Source of the DNA: CAZMVU01 sp964569295
GTDB taxonomy: Bacteria > Hydrogenedentota > Hydrogenedentia > Hydrogenedentales > JAGMZX01
Length of the DNA stretch: 10,703 bases
NCBI GenBank assembly: GCA_964569295.1
Contig: CAZMVU010000173.1
Location: 1-10,703 of the forward strand
Reading direction: 5' to 3'
How positions within the stretch are numbered: position 1 is the first letter of the stretch; the number at the start of each line of letters is the position of its first letter. This document shows, in pieces, positions 7,684-10,703 of the stretch. The position numbers and the translations under genes are program-made. Below the pieces are notes generated by a model, which saw only the letters and a list, made by a program, of their open reading frames with translations, was not told where the DNA came from and searched no databases.

Positions 7684-8339
7684 ACAGCTCCGGGCACATA
7701 GGCGGCAGGGGCGGCTTCACCCTGGTCGAACTGGTCACCGTAGTGGCCATCCTCGCCGTTGTATCCACCCTTGGCACGATGGCCTTTTTCAACATAGACA
7801 AGCACTGGCGCAGTGTGCATACACGTTCCGAGCTGCACGCGGCAGCCGACACCATCTTCGAGCACATGCGGCGCGATTTCGCGGGCACGCTTTCGCCGCA
7901 ACGCACGGGCGTGGCGTTGCGGGGAATCGACGCGGAATACACGCAAGCCGATGAGGCGGACCGGTTCTGGCGCATCATTTTTGATGATGACCGCATTGTC
8001 GTGCCGGTGGCCATGTATAACAGCGCGGAAGGTTACGAGGAACGCCGCCGGGTCATGTATCGCGTGGTCCGCCGTGAGGAGGAGCCACCGGTGCTCGTGC
8101 GCAGTGCAGGGCCCCTAAACGCCGAAAAACCCGAGGACAACCAGGCCGTGGTCCCATCGGGCGGCACAGCGGCGGTGCTCGCCATGGCCGTGGAATACGC
8201 CAAGGATGGCCAGTGGCACAATGCCTGGGAACGCGCCGACAACCCGGACGCGGTGCGCGTGAGCCTTACGCTCATGCACCCGCAACGGTTTTTTGAGCAG
8301 GTAGCGCGCAAAGCCGTGTTTCCCATTCACGTGCCTTGA
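7680..8339 (+). CDS. gspJ: Minor pseudopilin, GspJ-like, type II secretion system
   Basis: A 219-residue prepilin-like protein. The leader, rich in Gly and ending R-G-G, precedes FTLVELVTVVAILAVVSTLG; cleavage is expected between G12 and F13, with Glu5 at E17 and one membrane helix to about 34. After the helix it has FEHMRRDFAG and, further on, RRVMYRVVRREEEPPVLVRS, which match the GspJ pattern (a conserved RRDF-like motif and a Y-R-V ... L-V-R strand pair). The length fits GspJ (about 200). In T2SS, GspJ sits with GspI and GspK at the tip of the pseudopilus. The start overlaps the stop of the preceding gene (ATGA), and the G-rich run GAGGGGG just upstream can serve as ribosome binding site. 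The gene ends 24 bases before the next start. Confidence 0.85.
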   Translation: MNSSGHIGGRGGFTLVELVTVVAILAVVSTLGTMAFFNIDKHWRSVHTRSELHAAADTIFEHMRRDFAGTLSPQRTGVALRGIDAEYTQADEADRFWRIIFDDDRIVVPVAMYNSAEGYEERRRVMYRVVRREEEPPVLVRSAGPLNAEKPEDNQAVVPSGGTAAVLAMAVEYAKDGQWHNAWERADNPDAVRVSLTLMHPQRFFEQVARKAVFPIHVP

Positions 8340-8350
8340 GCGCACACCCT

Positions 8351-8356
8351 GGAGGT
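8351..8356 (+). promoter_or_regulatory. Ribosome binding site supporting a TTG start for gspK
   Basis: GGAGGT at 8351-8356 is followed, seven bases later, by TTG at 8364. This strong, well-spaced site and the leader that follows support TTG as the true start. Confidence 0.75.
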
Positions 8357-8363
8357 CACGCCG

Positions 8364-9392
8364 TTGAGTAAGAAATACCCAAGCATCGGCACACGCCGCG
8401 GCCCGCGCCATGATCGAGGCGCTGCCCTGGTGCTCGCTTTGGCGCTGCTGGCCTTTATGGCGATCATGGGCACGGCGTATGTACGGTTCATGGACCTCGA
8501 AACGCAGGAGGCGGATTTCGATCTCGCGCGGCTGCGCGCCCACGAAGGCGCCCAGGCGGGCATGTATGCCGCATTGGCGCAACTGAGCGATGCCTATGCC
8601 GAAGGACAGGCCCACTTCCTCACGGCCGAACCGCAGGAATTCACCTTCCCCGTGTACCGCCGTCAGAGCGACAGCGGGCGGCGTGGCTTTTCGCCCGATG
8701 AACGGCGGCGGACGAATGTGCGCGTGACCGTCTCGGACGAGAACGCAAAGATTAACTTGAACACGGCGCCGGCCCCGGTAATCGCGGCGGTGCTTGACGT
8801 GGACGACGAAACAGCCGAGGCCATCGTGGCCGCCCAGCCGCGTGGCGATGGGGTGAAGCCGGCGAGCCTGCGCCCGGCCGACGCCGAAGGCAAGGCGCGG
8901 CAATGGCTGTTTACGCTGGAAGACTTGCGCAAGCGTGGGCTGCTCACCGCCGAACAGTTTGAACAGGTGGACCGTGAACTTGTGACGACGTTCAGCACGC
9001 TGCCCTTCGACGATGCCGCGGAGTCACTCAATGTCAACAGGGCGCCGGCGCGCGTGCTGGCGATAGCCCTCGGCATCGACCCCGAGAAAGCCCGGGAGCT
9101 GGTGGCCTATCGTCAGGAGAAACCGTTTCGGAATGCGAAGGCTCTGCAACTGGCGGCGGGCAAAAAACGGGCAGACTTCCCCATCACGGGGAAGGGGGCC
9201 ACGCCAGACATTCCGGGTACGCGGTCGCACTGCTTCCGTCTGATGAGCCAGAGCATCTTCGTGCACGACGCGGAGGACGGGTCAGTGCTGGGCCGTGCCC
9301 ATGCACGGGTGGAGGGGGTGGTGCGCTTCAACGACGATGGCAGCTATGAAACCATCTACTGGAACAGCGAACAGGCAAAAGGAAACGGCTGA
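8364..9392 (+). CDS. gspK: Minor pseudopilin GspK, type II secretion system
   Basis: A 342-residue protein with the marks of GspK, the large tip pseudopilin. The leader ends HDRG, followed by AALVLALALLAFMAIMG; cleavage is expected between G19 and A20. The fifth mature residue is Leu, not Glu, which is the known peculiarity of GspK. The large alpha-helical insert contains two helix-hairpin-helix-like segments: KINLNTAPAPVIAAVL (from K129) and SLNVNRAPARVLAIALGID (from S221), the second followed by KARELVAYRQEKPF. The length is close to the usual 300-340. TTG 8364 is chosen because of GGAGGT seven bases upstream. GspK caps the pseudopilus with GspI and GspJ, whose genes lie directly upstream, 24 bases away. 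A 48-base gap leads to gspF. Confidence 0.92.
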   Translation: MSKKYPSIGTRRGPRHDRGAALVLALALLAFMAIMGTAYVRFMDLETQEADFDLARLRAHEGAQAGMYAALAQLSDAYAEGQAHFLTAEPQEFTFPVYRRQSDSGRRGFSPDERRRTNVRVTVSDENAKINLNTAPAPVIAAVLDVDDETAEAIVAAQPRGDGVKPASLRPADAEGKARQWLFTLEDLRKRGLLTAEQFEQVDRELVTTFSTLPFDDAAESLNVNRAPARVLAIALGIDPEKARELVAYRQEKPFRNAKALQLAAGKKRADFPITGKGATPDIPGTRSHCFRLMSQSIFVHDAEDGSVLGRAHARVEGVVRFNDDGSYETIYWNSEQAKGNG

Positions 9393-9425
9393 GGCCGCCC
9401 CAGCGGGCACGCAAGGCCGGCCGTG

Positions 9426-9432
9426 AAGGAGG
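9426..9432 (+). promoter_or_regulatory. Ribosome binding site fixing the gspF start at 9441
   Basis: AAGGAGG at 9426-9432 lies eight bases before ATG 9441. An in-frame GTG at 9423 directly abuts this site, so it is not the start. Confidence 0.8.
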
Positions 9433-9440
9433 AAGGTCCC

Positions 9441-10601
9441 ATGAGCAACCAGGAACCGGGCCGTCAGCCAAGCCGGCGCCGGGCGCGCACAACCGCTACG
9501 GAAAGCGGTGAAGCGGCCTCGCGTCCATCCGCTGCAAGTTCGATGTGGGCCGGCGGTGTGCGGCATTCGGATGTCACCGTCTTCCTGCGCCAGCTCATTT
9601 TGCTGCTCGAGGCCGGCACACCCATTCTGAAGTCTTTGCAGACACTCGCGCGGCGCGGTGACCGGCCGGCGGCACGCGCGCTGGTGGGCGACATTGCCGA
9701 GTATGTCGAGAACGGGAACCCTCTATGGCAGGCATTCGACCGCCACCCGCGTTATTTCGACACGGTATTCGTGAATCTGATCAAGGCGAGCGAGGCCAGC
9801 GGCACGCTCGTGTCCGTGCTTAAGCGGGTAACGCAATACCGGGAAGAACGCGAGATCATGAACCGGCGCATCCGCGGCGCCATGATCTACCCCATTATTC
9901 TTGTCATCGCGTGTTTCGGGGTGCTCGTGCTGCTGACCACCTTCACCATCCCACAATTCGAGGAGATGTTCGCCCAACAGCAAATCGAAGTGCCCGCTTT
10001 CACCGCGTACTTCCTCGGTGCCGCCAAGTGGTTTGCCATGTGGTGGTGGACTTTCCTGGTGGGGCTCGGGGTGCTTGTCGTTCTTTATAAGGTTTGGTAT
10101 ATACGCAATCCCCTGCGCCGGATGACGGCGGACCGGCTCAAGCTGAAGCTGCCGGTGCTCGGTCCCATCATACACAAGACGGCGCTGGTCGAGTTCTCGC
10201 GCACGATGTCTATGCTGCTGAAGAGCGGCCTGGGCATGATGGCGACGCTCGACCTCACCCGCGCAGCCATTCACAACGCCGCCGTCGCCCATACGCTCCA
10301 GCATATGCGCGATTCGGTCGAGCAGGGCGGCGGTCTCGAGGAGCCCATGCGCCAGTCGCGCGAGATTCCACCCGTCATCACCGACATGTACGTCACCGGC
10401 GAAGAATCCGGGCGCGTGGATGAGGTGGCCGAGCAGATAGCGAATACCTACGACGAGGAGGTGCGCATCCAGGTGAACAACCTGGGCGAACTCTTGCAGC
10501 CCGTGCTCACCCTGTTCATCGGCTCCATCGTGCTGCTGCTCTTCATCGCCCTGTTCCTGCCCATCCTCTCGCTGGTGCAGGCTACCGCCGGCGGGCAATA
10601 A
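9441..10601 (+). CDS. gspF: Type II secretion inner-membrane platform protein GspF (PilC-like)
   Basis: A 386-residue polytopic protein with two copies of the T2SSF domain. The first copy begins at FLRQLILLLEAGTPILKSL (about 48-66) and contains LIKASEASGTL (about 113-123); the second begins at EFSRTMSMLLKSGLGMM (about 251-267) and contains VTGEESGRVDEV (about 318-329). Three membrane helices are evident: about 149-169, 196-218 and 353-378. The protein forms the inner-membrane base of the secretion machine, where it contacts the GspE ATPase and handles pseudopilin assembly. Before the first T2SSF domain there are only about 48 residues, rich in R, S, A and P and probably unstructured. In many GspF proteins this place is taken by a small folded N-terminal domain. 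The start is set by AAGGAGG at 9426-9432. It is the last complete gene in the window, probably in one operon with gspI, J and K. Confidence 0.93.
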   Translation: MSNQEPGRQPSRRRARTTATESGEAASRPSAASSMWAGGVRHSDVTVFLRQLILLLEAGTPILKSLQTLARRGDRPAARALVGDIAEYVENGNPLWQAFDRHPRYFDTVFVNLIKASEASGTLVSVLKRVTQYREEREIMNRRIRGAMIYPIILVIACFGVLVLLTTFTIPQFEEMFAQQQIEVPAFTAYFLGAAKWFAMWWWTFLVGLGVLVVLYKVWYIRNPLRRMTADRLKLKLPVLGPIIHKTALVEFSRTMSMLLKSGLGMMATLDLTRAAIHNAAVAHTLQHMRDSVEQGGGLEEPMRQSREIPPVITDMYVTGEESGRVDEVAEQIANTYDEEVRIQVNNLGELLQPVLTLFIGSIVLLLFIALFLPILSLVQATAGGQ

Positions 10602-10703
10602 CCAGAATGGGGCACGCTTGTCCAAAACGTCCGGGCCAAATTCACGATCAGGGAATCCGGACACGGCTATCATGAAAGATTGCGGTAGATAGAGCGGAAT
10701 TAT
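10602..10703. other. 3' flank after gspF, no gene seen
   Basis: I see no clear intrinsic terminator and no supportable gene in these 102 bases. An ATG at 10672 opens only six codons before TAG. TATCAT at 10668-10673 resembles a -10 box, but no -35 lies at a proper distance. The next gene, if any, starts beyond the window. Confidence 0.4.

Noticed and set aside
10668..10691. TATCAT and a short ATG-TAG frame as promoter and gene after gspF
   Set aside because: No -35 at a proper distance, and the frame has only six codons.

Overview
The window is high-GC bacterial chromosome with a single theme: envelope and secretion proteins of the type II secretion / type IV pilin superfamily, plus a ComEC DNA-uptake channel. 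The first gene is a large pseudopilin with an H-X(9/10)-DG signature near its C-terminus. That family is expanded in Planctomycetes, Lentisphaerae, Hydrogenedentes and relatives, so I infer a PVC-like or Hydrogenedentes-like environmental bacterium. This is an inference from one protein style plus GC content, not a firm placement. No rRNA, tRNA, CRISPR array, insertion sequence or phage gene was recognised.

Layout. Positions 1-410 hold no gene I can support, but contain the likely promoter of the first gene. A pseudopilin of the DUF1559 / H-X9-DG type lies at 411-1370 (+). After a 159-base gap, 1530-4427 (+) encodes a 965-residue polytopic membrane protein that resembles GT-C (GT39/ArnT-like) glycosyltransferases and carries a soluble domain and a TPR region at its C-terminus. 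Its 3' end overlaps by 19 bases the 3' end of comEC, which runs leftwards (4409-6745, -). Just upstream of comEC, on the same strand, is a 54-codon ORF for a small single-helix membrane protein (6773-6937, -), which may start the comEC operon.

A compact divergent control region (about 6938-7161) separates that leftward unit from a rightward operon of four genes: minor pseudopilins resembling GspI (7162-7683), GspJ (7680-8339) and GspK (8364-9392), then the inner-membrane platform protein GspF (9441-10601). The I-J-K complex forms the tip of the T2SS pseudopilus and GspF is the base on which it is assembled. The ATPase (GspE), major pseudopilin (GspG) and secretin (GspD) are not in the window and may lie downstream or elsewhere.

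I see no obviously novel system. The most interesting items are the small membrane-protein ORF ahead of comEC, with a perfect 12-base palindrome between its ribosome binding site and start codon; the membrane GT-C/TPR fusion of unknown substrate; and the head-to-head arrangement of comEC with a pseudopilin/platform operon.
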